Below, one piece after another: positions 1 to 7,367 of a stretch of DNA of 34,470 bases. The DNA is from Chitinophagaceae bacterium UBA2791. GTDB lineage: Bacteria > Bacteroidota > Bacteroidia > Chitinophagales > Chitinophagaceae. Each line of letters begins with the position of its first letter. Position 1 is the first letter of the stretch. The stretch is taken from NCBI GenBank assembly GCA_002352105.1, contig DEHV01000081.1:1853-36322 (forward strand). Direction: 5' to 3'. The notes beneath the pieces were generated by a model, which had not been told where the DNA came from, made no database searches, and saw only the letters and a program-made list of their open reading frames with translations. Position numbers and translations under genes: made by a program.

Positions 1-242
1 CTAAAAATAAGACGGGAAAATCATTTGTCAATAGCGCTTCCGGGGAGCGGGCCGCGGTATTGAGCGAGATCGAGGCGCAGAAAGACAGAAAAGACGATCT
101 CAGCTATTTTTATGCAACAACAAAAAGACTGACCATACAGGCATATACTACTTCCGAGTTCTATCTTACCAAAGTGTCGGTTTATGAAATGATACCGGTT
201 CCTTATAAGGGATGCGTTCCGGTTGCTAATCAGGTTTCTTAA
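1..242 (+). CDS. Gluconate 2-dehydrogenase subunit 3 family protein, C-terminal part (5' end outside window)
   Basis: The frame is open from the window edge to a TAA at 240-242, so the start and any signal peptide lie upstream. The visible residues run KKTGKSF-like, then ERAAVL, SYFYATTKRLT, AYTTSEFY and end PYKGCVPVANQVS. This tail, with an aromatic helix and a closing P-Y-x-G-C segment, matches the C-terminus of the gluconate 2-dehydrogenase subunit 3 family as I remember it. These small proteins partner FAD-dependent GMC dehydrogenases and usually carry the Tat signal that exports the complex. The GMC gene starts 12 bases after the stop, so the two are almost certainly co-transcribed and form one enzyme. 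The order (small subunit first) is the reverse of the second pair at 21604-24017. An internal ATG-like or TTG start near 60 would give only about 60 residues and is not credible as the true start. Confidence 0.82.
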   Translation, partial: KNKTGKSFVNSASGERAAVLSEIEAQKDRKDDLSYFYATTKRLTIQAYTTSEFYLTKVSVYEMIPVPYKGCVPVANQVS

Positions 243-254
243 TTAATCAATATT

Positions 255-1952
255 ATGGGCGATAGTAATAACCGCAATTTTGATGCAATTGTCATCGGCT
301 CCGGGATGAGCGGCGGATGGGCGGCGAAAGAGTTTGCTGAAAAAGGCTTTAAGACGCTGATCCTCGAAAGGGGGCGCGATGTGAAACACCTCAAAGATTA
401 TCCTACGATGAATATGTATCCCTGGGAGTTTGAGCACCGGGGACAGATCCCCCAGGAGATCAAGGAAGCGAATCCTGTGGTCAGCCGCTGTTATGCTTTC
501 AAGGAAGACGCCATGCATTTTTTTGCAAGGGATACTGATCACCCCTATGTGCAGGAGAAACCGTTCGACTGGATCAGGGGATACCAGGTGGGAGGAAGAT
601 CCCTTTTGTGGGCGCGGCAGACGCAGCGTTGGAGCGATTTTGATTTCGAAGGGCCGGCCCGCGATGGTTTTGCGGTGGATTGGCCCATCCGGTACAAGGA
701 TATCGCGCCCTGGTACAGTTATGTGGAGAAGTTTGTAGGCATCTCAGGTAATAAGGACGGGATCGATACCCTTCCCGACGGCGAGTTCCTGCCACCCCTC
801 GAACTGGATTGCGTGGAAACGCATTTTAAGGATTTTGTCGCTAAGAACTATACCGATCGCCATGTCGTGTACGCGAGGTGCGCGCATCTTACCGAGCCTC
901 AGCCCATTCACCTGGCGCAGGGCAGGGCAAAATGCCAGGGCAGAACGCTTTGCCAGAGGGGCTGCCCGTTTGGGGGGTACTACTCCAGCGTTTCTTCCAC
1001 CATTCCCTGGGCGCTGAAAACCGGCAATGCTACTTTGCGCCCGTTCTCTGTGGTACACTCGATCATTTACGACGAAAATAAAGGGAAAGCTACAGGGGTC
1101 AGGGTGGTCGATACGAACACCAAAGAGATGATCGAATATTATGCAAAAGTGATATTCGTAAATGCGGGCTCGCTAAATTCCAATCTTGTTTTGCTGAATT
1201 CCACTTCCTCCCGTTTTCCCAATGGATTGGGCAACGATAGCGGAACGCTGGGCAAATATGTTGCTTTTCATAATTACCGTGGTCGCATAACCGCTACATT
1301 TGACGGTTTCCTGGATTCAATCAGTATTGGCAGGAGTCCCACTGCCGCTTATATGCCCCGGTTCCGTAATGTATATAAACAACAAACGGATTTCCTGCGG
1401 GGATATGCTTCGGTATTCAGCGCAGGCAGGGGAGTAGACCGCGACACGGACACTTTCGGAGAGCAATTAAAGGCCAATCTTGCTTCTAAGGAACTGGGCA
1501 TTTGGTCAGTAGGAAACAATTTTATGGGAGAAACGATCCCTAAAGAGACCAATACCGTTTCGTTGGACAAGGAGAAAAAGGATCAATGGGGAATACCTCA
1601 GCTTTCCATTAACATTGTATATGACGACAACGACGAAAAAATGATCCAGGATTTCTATGTGCAGATTTCCGAAATGTACGACAGGATAGGGTTTAAGAAC
1701 ATTAAGACCAGCGATCACGGATGGGCTCCCGGCCTGGATATTCACGAAATGGGCGGCGTTAGGATGGGTAAGGACCCCAAGACCTCCGTACTCAATAAAT
1801 GGAGCCAGATGCACGCTTGTAAGAATGTATTTGTGACCGACGGCGCCTGTATGACTTCTACCTCTACCCAGAATCCTTCATTGACCTATATGGCCCTGAC
1901 TGCCCGCGCCGCCAATCATGCCATCGAGGAAATGAAGAAAGGCAATATATGA
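255..1952 (+). CDS. GMC family FAD-dependent oxidoreductase with C-X5-C-X3-C cluster motif
   Basis: This 565-residue protein is the catalytic subunit of a sugar, polyol or glycoside dehydrogenase. The N-terminal FAD-binding fold shows GSGMSG at residues 15-20 and LILERG at 35-40. The GMC-type segment QVGGRSLLWARQ covers 111-122. Catalytic His497 (in IHEMGGVRMG) and Asn540 (in TQNPSLT) are in the expected places. Cys227, Cys233 and Cys237 give C-X5-C-X3-C followed by PFG, the spacing known to hold a 3Fe-4S cluster in Burkholderia FAD-dependent glucose dehydrogenase. There is no signal peptide. Export probably depends on the Tat signal of the subunit 3 partner encoded immediately upstream (gap 12 bases). 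The start at 255 gives a normal family N-terminus. Two hairpin terminators follow within 220 bases. The substrate is not readable from sequence; oxidation of a sugar hydroxyl is the family expectation. Confidence 0.9.
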   Translation: MGDSNNRNFDAIVIGSGMSGGWAAKEFAEKGFKTLILERGRDVKHLKDYPTMNMYPWEFEHRGQIPQEIKEANPVVSRCYAFKEDAMHFFARDTDHPYVQEKPFDWIRGYQVGGRSLLWARQTQRWSDFDFEGPARDGFAVDWPIRYKDIAPWYSYVEKFVGISGNKDGIDTLPDGEFLPPLELDCVETHFKDFVAKNYTDRHVVYARCAHLTEPQPIHLAQGRAKCQGRTLCQRGCPFGGYYSSVSSTIPWALKTGNATLRPFSVVHSIIYDENKGKATGVRVVDTNTKEMIEYYAKVIFVNAGSLNSNLVLLNSTSSRFPNGLGNDSGTLGKYVAFHNYRGRITATFDGFLDSISIGRSPTAAYMPRFRNVYKQQTDFLRGYASVFSAGRGVDRDTDTFGEQLKANLASKELGIWSVGNNFMGETIPKETNTVSLDKEKKDQWGIPQLSINIVYDDNDEKMIQDFYVQISEMYDRIGFKNIKTSDHGWAPGLDIHEMGGVRMGKDPKTSVLNKWSQMHACKNVFVTDGACMTSTSTQNPSLTYMALTARAANHAIEEMKKGNI

Positions 1953-1984
1953 TAAATTGATGGAGATCAAATATTTGCGGGGTT

Positions 1985-2010
1985 AACAGGGGTCTTGGCC
2001 CTGTTTTTTT
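1985..2010 (+). terminator. Rho-independent terminator after the first GMC gene
   Basis: A perfect 7-bp stem, AACAGGG (1985-1991) and CCCTGTT (1999-2005), encloses a 7-base loop and runs directly into a T tract to 2010. It begins 32 bases after the GMC stop codon. Confidence 0.85.
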
Positions 2011-2141
2011 ACAGAACTAAAAAAAAAGTATAAATTTTTTAAAAAACTATGCAGCGAAATGCAATGAATGGTTGCCTTCTATATCCAGACGAGCGAAAGC
2101 TCCGATTTTCCAAAACTAACTGGTTTCATAGAGAGAGAAAG
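2011..2141 (+). other. Gap between two tandem terminators; possible small RNA
   Basis: This 131-base stretch lies between two separate intrinsic terminators that point the same way. It starts with an A/T-rich run (2016-2047) and then has a more mixed composition. A short frame from the ATG at 2049 would read MQRNAMNGCLLYPDERK and continue through the second hairpin, which argues against it being a gene. A second terminator so close to the first suggests either a back-up terminator or a small transcript ending at 2167. I see no clear -33/-7 promoter pair, so the small RNA reading is only a possibility. Confidence 0.25.
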
Positions 2142-2167
2142 CCCCGGATATCCTCCGGGGTTTTTTT
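2142..2167 (+). terminator. Strong intrinsic terminator, possibly bidirectional
   Basis: A perfect 7-bp stem CCCCGGA (2142-2148) and TCCGGGG (2154-2160) with loop TATCC is followed by seven T residues (2161-2167). On the minus strand the stem is followed by TTTCTCTCTC, so it could also help stop transcription coming from the dipeptidase gene, whose stop is about 120 bases away. Confidence 0.85.
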
Positions 2168-2240
2168 ATTATTGCCCTTTTTATATATCTTATAAGTTGG
2201 GGTTTTTCTGAAAACCTCAGGATTGACAAGGATCTGATAT

Positions 2241-2254
2241 AGCTATTAATAGCT
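2241..2254. repeat. 14-bp perfect palindrome in convergent intergenic region
   Basis: AGCTATTAATAGCT is self-complementary over all 14 bases. It lies 33 bases beyond the stop of the minus-strand dipeptidase. It could be a weak hairpin in the 3' end of that transcript or a DNA-binding site; nothing in the sequence decides between these. The rest of 2168-2286 holds only an imperfect GGGGTTTT/AAAACCTC hairpin (2199-2218). Confidence 0.4.
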
Positions 2255-2286
2255 GACCTTAACCTATTTTACCCTGCGTATCGGTA

Positions 2287-3360
2287 TTATTTCCATGCGC
2301 TTCGCAGAAAATTCAGCCAGTTGCGGTGAAATATGTTTTCAATATCTGTTTTTCCATACCCTTTTTTCTGCAGAAGGCCCTGAAGGTTTTGCAGATCGGC
2401 AATGGTGTCGATATCATAGGGAGATTGTTCCTTGCCGAACATACCATCGAGATCGCTTCCTATGGCGATATGATTGGTATTTCCTGCGATCTGGCAGATA
2501 TGATCGTAATGATCGGTCAGGACGGCAAGGTTGGCTTTCATCTCAAAGGGGTCGGATTTCCGGGAAATATATCCCGGCACCATCATCCAGGCGTCCAATA
2601 CTCCTCCGATCACGGATCCGCGCCCGATCAGCCGTTTGATCTGCGCGTCGGTTAATTGCCGCTGGTGCGGTACCAGGGCGCGGCAGTTATGGTGACTGGC
2701 CCAAACCGGGCCTTTAAAAAGATCCAATGCCTGGTCAAAAGCTTCGTCGGTAAAATGGGTGGCATCGAGGATCATATTCAGCCTGTCCATTTCTTTTATC
2801 AGTTCCACGCCTTTGGCGGTCAGCGGCCCGGACATGCCTGTTCCGGGCGAATAGCGGCCCGGCCCGTAATGCGCGGGGCCCAGCGCCCGGAGTCCGCTGG
2901 CATAAGCTTTTTCAAGATAAGACAGGTCTACCAGCGAGTCTGCCCCCTCAAGGCTGAGGATGAACCCAACCGGTTTTTTCTCGTCGGGCTGGCTCTCGTC
3001 CATCCATAACCGTACATGTTCTTCCAGCCCGGCCAGGTTGCTGATCTGGATCATTTCCCCCGCCGTTTCCATTGCCTTGTACCAGGCCAACTGCCCCTGC
3101 GTTTGCGCCCAGGCCTGATGAGGAGAATTCCAGCCGGGCAGCTCGCTTCCCCATTCCACATAACGGGCTATCTGGGTAGCTACCACCAGGCCGATCTTCC
3201 CCTTGCGCAGTTCAGGAAGCGAGACGGTGTTCTTTGCGCGATCGGGTTTATCGGTCATCCCTTTCTCCCTTTCGCGGATATGGCTGACAGGCATTCTGAG
3301 GTCCCTGTTCCATTCCAGCGCATTCATGGCCAAATCGAGATGGGCGTCTATAATAAACAT
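2287..3360 (-). CDS. Membrane dipeptidase (renal dipeptidase, peptidase family M19)
   Basis: The 357-residue protein has the M19 amidohydrolase-type TIM barrel. The N-terminus IIDAHLDL supplies the first zinc ligands (His7, Asp9). FILSLEGAD places the bridging Glu at 138. LDATHFTDEAF gives His202, and WASHHNCRALVPHQRQLTD gives the second metal-site His around 223 with the family's HxNxRAL pattern. HIAIGSDLDG at 297-306 matches the family's terminal Asp motif. M19 enzymes cleave dipeptides, sometimes with a D-residue, or related amide bonds. Here there is no signal peptide, so the enzyme is probably cytoplasmic, unlike the mammalian membrane form. It is the second gene of a two-gene unit: the dehydrogenase gene ends 11 bases upstream. 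Length is typical. The natural substrate is unknown; the pairing with a 3-hydroxyacyl-CoA dehydrogenase-like gene is not a textbook pathway. Confidence 0.9.
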   Translation of the reverse strand: MFIIDAHLDLAMNALEWNRDLRMPVSHIREREKGMTDKPDRAKNTVSLPELRKGKIGLVVATQIARYVEWGSELPGWNSPHQAWAQTQGQLAWYKAMETAGEMIQISNLAGLEEHVRLWMDESQPDEKKPVGFILSLEGADSLVDLSYLEKAYASGLRALGPAHYGPGRYSPGTGMSGPLTAKGVELIKEMDRLNMILDATHFTDEAFDQALDLFKGPVWASHHNCRALVPHQRQLTDAQIKRLIGRGSVIGGVLDAWMMVPGYISRKSDPFEMKANLAVLTDHYDHICQIAGNTNHIAIGSDLDGMFGKEQSPYDIDTIADLQNLQGLLQKKGYGKTDIENIFHRNWLNFLRSAWK

Positions 3361-3371
3361 ATTTCGAAAAG

Positions 3372-4376
3372 TTATTTTTCGGAAGTTGATAAGGCTGCCA
3401 GCTTTTTCTTCACCACGTCTGCCGGGTATTTTTTTGCGAGCCTCATGATATCGTAGCTGAACTCCCTGTAGGTCTCCTGCCAGAGTTTCGCTTCTTCCGG
3501 CGTATAATCATAAAACCCCTTGGCGTTGGCGACGCCCTTGGCGCCTGATTTTACCAGGTCGTCGATCATTTTGGGCACCTCTGTTTTATTGGAAAGGGTG
3601 GGCAACAGGTCCTTCATTACCGCGTGATAGGCAGGTATGCCGGTCAGGTCCATCCACCTGAAGACGCCCACCAGGGTCATCCAGTACCCGGTATTGTTCC
3701 TGCAGGCCCGGTCTACGTCCTCAACGGAGGCATAGCCTCCTTCCACCAGGTTGAACGCCTCCCGGTACATGGCATACATCAGGCGGTTGGTAATAAACCC
3801 GCGGATATCTTTCATTACCAGGGTGGGCTCCTTATCCCAGTAATGGGCAAGTTCGTATAAGTATTTGGCGGTCTCCTGGTTGCTTTGATCTCCGCAGATG
3901 ATCTCGAGAAAGCGCGTGGTATGGGAAGGTTCGGTCCAATGCAAGCCGAAAAAACGTTCGGGGCGCCTGGTATGCTGTTGCAGGATGGAAATAGGAATAG
4001 CGGAGGTATTGCTGCCTATAATGGCGGTTGGAGAAATAGCCGCTTCTATTTTTTCAAATACCGATTTTTTAATGTCTATGTCTTCCAGCGTGCATTCGAT
4101 CGCTATCTTGCAATCGGCCAGTTTGGAATAATCGTCTGTTATCGTCAGGCGGCCAATATAATCGTCTATGTCTTCCTCTGCAAGGCCTTCTTCGATTGCT
4201 TTTGCCAAATGAGCCCTGACCCTTTTTTCAGCATGTTCTATATCGGCGGAAAGCGGCGCAATGCCTGTTACGGGATGCCCCGACATCAGCAGACAGGTGG
4301 TAATGCTGCACCCCATCAGTCCTAATCCTACCACGCCGACGGGTATTTGCTGAACATCAATTTGAGTTAAATCCAT
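3372..4376 (-). CDS. 3-hydroxyacyl-CoA dehydrogenase family NAD-binding protein
   Basis: The 334-residue protein has an N-terminal Rossmann fold with VGLGLMG at 16-22 and the all-helical C-terminal 3HCDH domain. The residues used by L-3-hydroxyacyl-CoA dehydrogenases are all present: Ser122 in GSNTSA, His146 in FFGLHWTEP, Glu158 in FLEII and Asn197 in GFITNR. The family's usual reaction is NAD-dependent oxidation of a 3-hydroxyacyl-CoA; relatives such as lambda-crystallin act on gulonate or other free 3-hydroxy acids. The HWTEP segment differs from the HFFNP/HPVNP forms of the fatty-acid enzymes, so a non-CoA hydroxy acid is possible, and the sugar-rich surroundings make that worth considering. 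It is the first gene of a minus-strand pair with the dipeptidase (gap 11 bases) and is divergent from the GguC-like gene at 4628. There is no signal peptide. Confidence 0.85.
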   Translation of the reverse strand: MDLTQIDVQQIPVGVVGLGLMGCSITTCLLMSGHPVTGIAPLSADIEHAEKRVRAHLAKAIEEGLAEEDIDDYIGRLTITDDYSKLADCKIAIECTLEDIDIKKSVFEKIEAAISPTAIIGSNTSAIPISILQQHTRRPERFFGLHWTEPSHTTRFLEIICGDQSNQETAKYLYELAHYWDKEPTLVMKDIRGFITNRLMYAMYREAFNLVEGGYASVEDVDRACRNNTGYWMTLVGVFRWMDLTGIPAYHAVMKDLLPTLSNKTEVPKMIDDLVKSGAKGVANAKGFYDYTPEEAKLWQETYREFSYDIMRLAKKYPADVVKKKLAALSTSEK

Positions 4377-4597
4377 AATTTTTTTTGTTGAATGATTTGA
4401 CGGAAGCGGTTTAGCTAATGTATGGCGTATGGTTAAGAATTTTCTTCACAATCGTTTGCGTAGCAATTGCCATTGCCGGTTTGATATCTTAGCATATTCG
4501 CCGAAAGGGTTGACAAAATCGCGCGTCATGACGGAAAGTTAGGTATTATGCATAAATGTATTATTTTATTTATTTCATCGCCTGTCGCCGGAAGAGT

Positions 4598-4605
4598 TAT
4601 TTTTG
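4598..4605 (+). promoter_or_regulatory. Candidate Bacteroidota -7 box (TAnnTTTG) upstream of the GguC-like gene
   Basis: TATTTTTG fits the TAnnTTTG -7 consensus of Bacteroidota primary sigma factors and lies 22 bases before the ATG at 4628. A partial -33 element, TTTC at 4573-4576, sits 21 bases upstream. It lies in the 251-base divergent spacer shared with the dehydrogenase/dipeptidase pair. No operator was recognised. Confidence 0.4.
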
Positions 4606-4627
4606 AAATTTCCTTAAAATCAAAATC

Positions 4628-5587
4628 ATGAGGATAGCTCAATTTTTAGATGAATTGAACGAACGGGCCGTGGGGATCATTGAAAACGACACCGTATACG
4701 TTCTTGACCAGGTAAAGACCGTATACGAATTATTCAGGCGCTCGGAAGACCTGGAAATTGAGCTGGAGCTGGCGGCAAAACAGCTGGCATCCGGTAAAAT
4801 ACTGGATAAGATCGATCTGGAAAAAAGGAACCGGTTCCTGGTTCCGCTGGACCACCCCGACCCATACCGGTTATGGATAACCGGAACGGGACTTACCCAT
4901 TTGGGGAGCGCCGCTTCAAGAAATGCCATGCATAAAAAAAGCGTTGAAAGCGATGAGAAACTGACCGATTCCATGAAAATGTTCAGGATGGGGCTGGAGA
5001 ACGGCAAGATGGAGGAGGGCCGTCCCGCTGCGCAGCCGGAATGGTTCTATAAAGGCAATGGATTGATTGCGGTTTCCCCGGGGCAACCGCTGAGGTCTCC
5101 TTCCTTTGCGCTGGACGGGGGAGAAGAGCCTGAGATCGCCGGGCTCTATATCATCAACAAGAAAGGCCGGCCGGTGAACCTCGGGTATTGCCTGGGCAAC
5201 GAGTTCTCCGACCACGATATGGAAAAGATCAATTACCTCTATCTTGCGCATTCCAAATTAAGGCCCTGTTCTTACGGTCCCGAATTGGTAACGGGGCCCA
5301 TGCCCGGCAATATCAGCGGGGTTAGCAGGATCATACGGGACGGCAAAACATTATGGCAAAAGGAATTCCTGACCGGCGAGGATAATATGAGCCATAACCT
5401 GGCCAATCTGGAGCATCATCATTTTAAGTATGAGCTTTTCCGCCAGCCGGGCGATGTGCATGTCCATTTTTTTGGCGCTTCGGCCCTCAGCTGCCTGGAC
5501 AATATCCGCACAAAGGACGGGGATATATTTTCGATCGAGGCCGGCTATTTCGGCATGCCCCTGGTCAACCCTTTAAAGATCGGCTGA
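4628..5587 (+). CDS. GguC/AraD1-family protein (fumarylacetoacetate hydrolase fold)
   Basis: The 319-residue product aligns by eye along its length with the GguC/AraD1 branch of the FAH superfamily. Recognisable blocks are PLDHPDPYRLWITGTGL, THLGSAASRNAMH, TDSMKMFRMGLE, QPEWFYKGNG, DGGEEPEIAGLY, GNEFSDHDMEK, YLYLAHSKLR, NLEHHHFKYELF and PGDVHVHFFGASALS. FAH-fold enzymes use a divalent metal held by acidic residues; the DGGEEPE segment is the likely ligand region. GguC genes are typically found with sugar transporters and with sugar-acid catabolism, where a 2-keto-3-deoxy sugar acid dehydratase role has been proposed for the AraD1 group. The protein is probably cytoplasmic, as no signal is visible. 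The exported TIM-barrel gene starts 157 bases downstream. The family assignment is firm; the reaction is inferred from the family. Confidence 0.85.
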   Translation: MRIAQFLDELNERAVGIIENDTVYVLDQVKTVYELFRRSEDLEIELELAAKQLASGKILDKIDLEKRNRFLVPLDHPDPYRLWITGTGLTHLGSAASRNAMHKKSVESDEKLTDSMKMFRMGLENGKMEEGRPAAQPEWFYKGNGLIAVSPGQPLRSPSFALDGGEEPEIAGLYIINKKGRPVNLGYCLGNEFSDHDMEKINYLYLAHSKLRPCSYGPELVTGPMPGNISGVSRIIRDGKTLWQKEFLTGEDNMSHNLANLEHHHFKYELFRQPGDVHVHFFGASALSCLDNIRTKDGDIFSIEAGYFGMPLVNPLKIG

Positions 5588-5744
5588 GTGATCGATACAA
5601 AGCTACTAAGGCCTTTTTTGCTTTTTTGGCAGGCAGCCCTCGCTTTAGGTTTTATCTCAGGCCAGACGGCATGGCTCAGGCTGAAAATGAACCATTACTT
5701 TTTTATGTTACATTTGATTCGTCAAACCAATCTTCCCTACTCAT

Positions 5745-6674
5745 ATGCTGAACAGACGAAATTTTCTGGGTGTTACAGCCAGCGCTTCCACAGGCTTGTT
5801 CCTGTCTACGCTGGATGAGCTTCCTTTAATGGATCAGCCGAAGGCAGTCGCCAACAATAATTTCAAGCTTATTGTCCTGGCAACGTCCTGGGGGTTTCCC
5901 GGAACAGTGGATGCATTCTGCGCTGCCGCAAAAAAAGAAGGATATGATGGAATAGAATACTGGTGGCCGACCGGGGCCGATAAACAGAAAGAGCTGTTTG
6001 CCGCCCTTAAAAAGCACCAGTTGCAGGTAGGTTTTTTATGCGGAGCGAGCCAGGCGGATTATGCCCGGCACTTAGACTATTTTAAAAGAATGGCCGACGC
6101 TGCCGCAACGAATACCGTTCAGCGTCCGCTTTATATCAACTGCCATTCGGGAAGGGATTATTTTACGGAGGATCAGAGTCAGGCATTCATCGACCATACC
6201 CGGCAGCTTGCAGAGAAAACAGGCATATTGTTCTGCCATGAAACGCATCGTTCGAGAATTATGTTTGCGGCGCATATTACCCGTCGTTTTATAGAGAAAA
6301 ATCCTTCCCTCAGGCTTACGCTCGATATTTCCCATTGGTGCAATGTGCATGAGTCCTTACTGGACGATCAGCAGGAAACGGTGGATATCGCATTGTCGCG
6401 GTCGGAGCATATCCATGCGCGGATCGGTCATCCGGAAGGCCCCCAGGTAAATGATCCCAGGGCTCCCGAATGGGGGGCGGCCGTAAAAGCGCATTTTGGC
6501 TGGTGGGATAAGATTGCGCAAAGAAAAAAAGAAAAAGGGGAGAAGTTAACCGTCTTAACGGAGTTCGGTCCTCCTGATTACATGCCTACGCTGCCTTATA
6601 CCCGCCAGGCTTTGTCCGATCAATGGGCCATTAACGCGCATATGATGCATTTGTTGAGGAAGAGATATGGCTGA
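5745..6674 (+). CDS. Tat-exported sugar phosphate isomerase/epimerase-like TIM-barrel protein
   Basis: The 309-residue protein starts MLNRRNFLGVTAS, a twin-arginine signal (Arg4-Arg5) followed by a short hydrophobic stretch, so it is probably exported folded. The mature part is a xylose-isomerase-like barrel. Visible pieces are WGFPGTVDAF, YDGIEYWWP, YINCHSGRDY, ILFCHETHRSR, LTLDISHWCNVHES, HIHARIGHPEGPQ and VLTEFGPPDY. The Glu, Asp, His and Glu in CHETH, LDISHW, HARIGH and TEFG are the expected divalent metal ligands of this fold. Family members isomerise or epimerise sugars; exported ones occur beside GMC dehydrogenases and ThuA proteins in oxidative glycoside loci. The ATG at 5745 was chosen because it gives the complete Tat signal. 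A GTG-started frame at 5588-5818 overlaps this start in another frame and was not accepted. The substrate is unknown. Confidence 0.83.
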   Translation: MLNRRNFLGVTASASTGLFLSTLDELPLMDQPKAVANNNFKLIVLATSWGFPGTVDAFCAAAKKEGYDGIEYWWPTGADKQKELFAALKKHQLQVGFLCGASQADYARHLDYFKRMADAAATNTVQRPLYINCHSGRDYFTEDQSQAFIDHTRQLAEKTGILFCHETHRSRIMFAAHITRRFIEKNPSLRLTLDISHWCNVHESLLDDQQETVDIALSRSEHIHARIGHPEGPQVNDPRAPEWGAAVKAHFGWWDKIAQRKKEKGEKLTVLTEFGPPDYMPTLPYTRQALSDQWAINAHMMHLLRKRYG

Positions 6675-6800
6675 CTTCGCTTGCCGAAGCCCCGTAGGAG
6701 CGAAAGCGAGCTGGGTTATAACCGCCTACGTTCTTCGAGCTTCGGCGGTTGAAAAGCGTAGGCGGGCGCTCTTCAACCGGGTTCGCATCGGGCGCTGTAA
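6675..6800 (+). repeat. Intergenic region with nested inverted repeats
   Basis: Directly after the TGA there are several overlapping inverted repeats. CTTCG 6675-6679 pairs with CGAAG 6685-6689. CCGCCTACG 6722-6730 pairs with CGTAGGCGG 6757-6765. AACCGCC 6720-6726 pairs with GGCGGTT 6744-6750. CGGTTGAA 6746-6753 pairs with TTCAACCG 6772-6779. The pairings are mutually exclusive, so the RNA could switch between folds. There is no T tract, so it is not a classic terminator. It resembles an extragenic palindromic repeat element more than a gene-specific regulator. Confidence 0.5.
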
Positions 6801-6885
6801 TAAAAAATAATGATATTTTTAAGACCCGCCGGTTATATAATCATTAAAAATATAGCCGGATACCTTACCTTCGCGTTCCACATTT

Positions 6886-7146
6886 ATGAATATCGCTTTC
6901 ACTAAAATCATCCGACTCGCAGCAAGATTATGGGAATTTAACTTCCGTAGACTTCCTGGAGATCATTTTAATTTTCATGGAGATGTTACTAATGAAAAAG
7001 GAGAGAGGCTCCAGTTTTCATTGTATAAGGACGCCCACGATGTGTGGCACGTTACCGGTCAGAAACTTCCTTTATGGATCGCCGATGCAGAACAGGTATT
7101 GGGAGAAGCCATTGAGGAAGGGATGGCTGAGCTAGCGAAATCCTGA
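6886..7146 (+). CDS. Small conserved-looking protein of unknown function (86 aa)
   Basis: I do not recognise a family. The 86-residue product is compact, begins MNIAFTKIIRLAARLWEF and then shows an aromatic and basic segment NFRRLPGDHFNFHGDV, an alternating beta-like stretch RLQFSLYKDAHDVWHVTG and an acidic amphipathic helix at the C-terminus (EQVLGEAIEEGMAELA). There is no signal peptide, membrane segment or metal motif. The frame is well used, with no competing frame on either strand, and a TACCTTCG sequence 11 bases before the ATG resembles a -7 box, so it is probably expressed on its own. It stands alone between the palindrome-rich spacer and the amidase on the opposite strand. Nothing beyond a further 221 bases of gene-free sequence (7147-7367) follows it. 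Confidence 0.6.
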   Translation: MNIAFTKIIRLAARLWEFNFRRLPGDHFNFHGDVTNEKGERLQFSLYKDAHDVWHVTGQKLPLWIADAEQVLGEAIEEGMAELAKS

Positions 7147-7367
7147 TAGCAGGAACCTTTTAACTTTTGTAACAAACATAAAATTAACAGAAGGCAATCG
7201 TTTTGCTTTCCGGTTGTCCGCGCCCGGGATTTTCTATAGAATGGAGCGCTGCAAGCCCTTTGATCGTCGGTCGGAGGCTTCTCTGTCGGCAGCCGGCAAA
7301 TAAGACAAAATAAATTCCCGGAAAGGGGATTACGCAACCCCTGGCTTCATCTGATCTCTGTTATTGC

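Noticed and set aside
5588..5818. GTG-started 76-codon frame between the GguC-like and TIM-barrel genes
   Set aside because: It overlaps the TIM-barrel start in another frame, whose Tat signal is convincing, and has no recognisable content.
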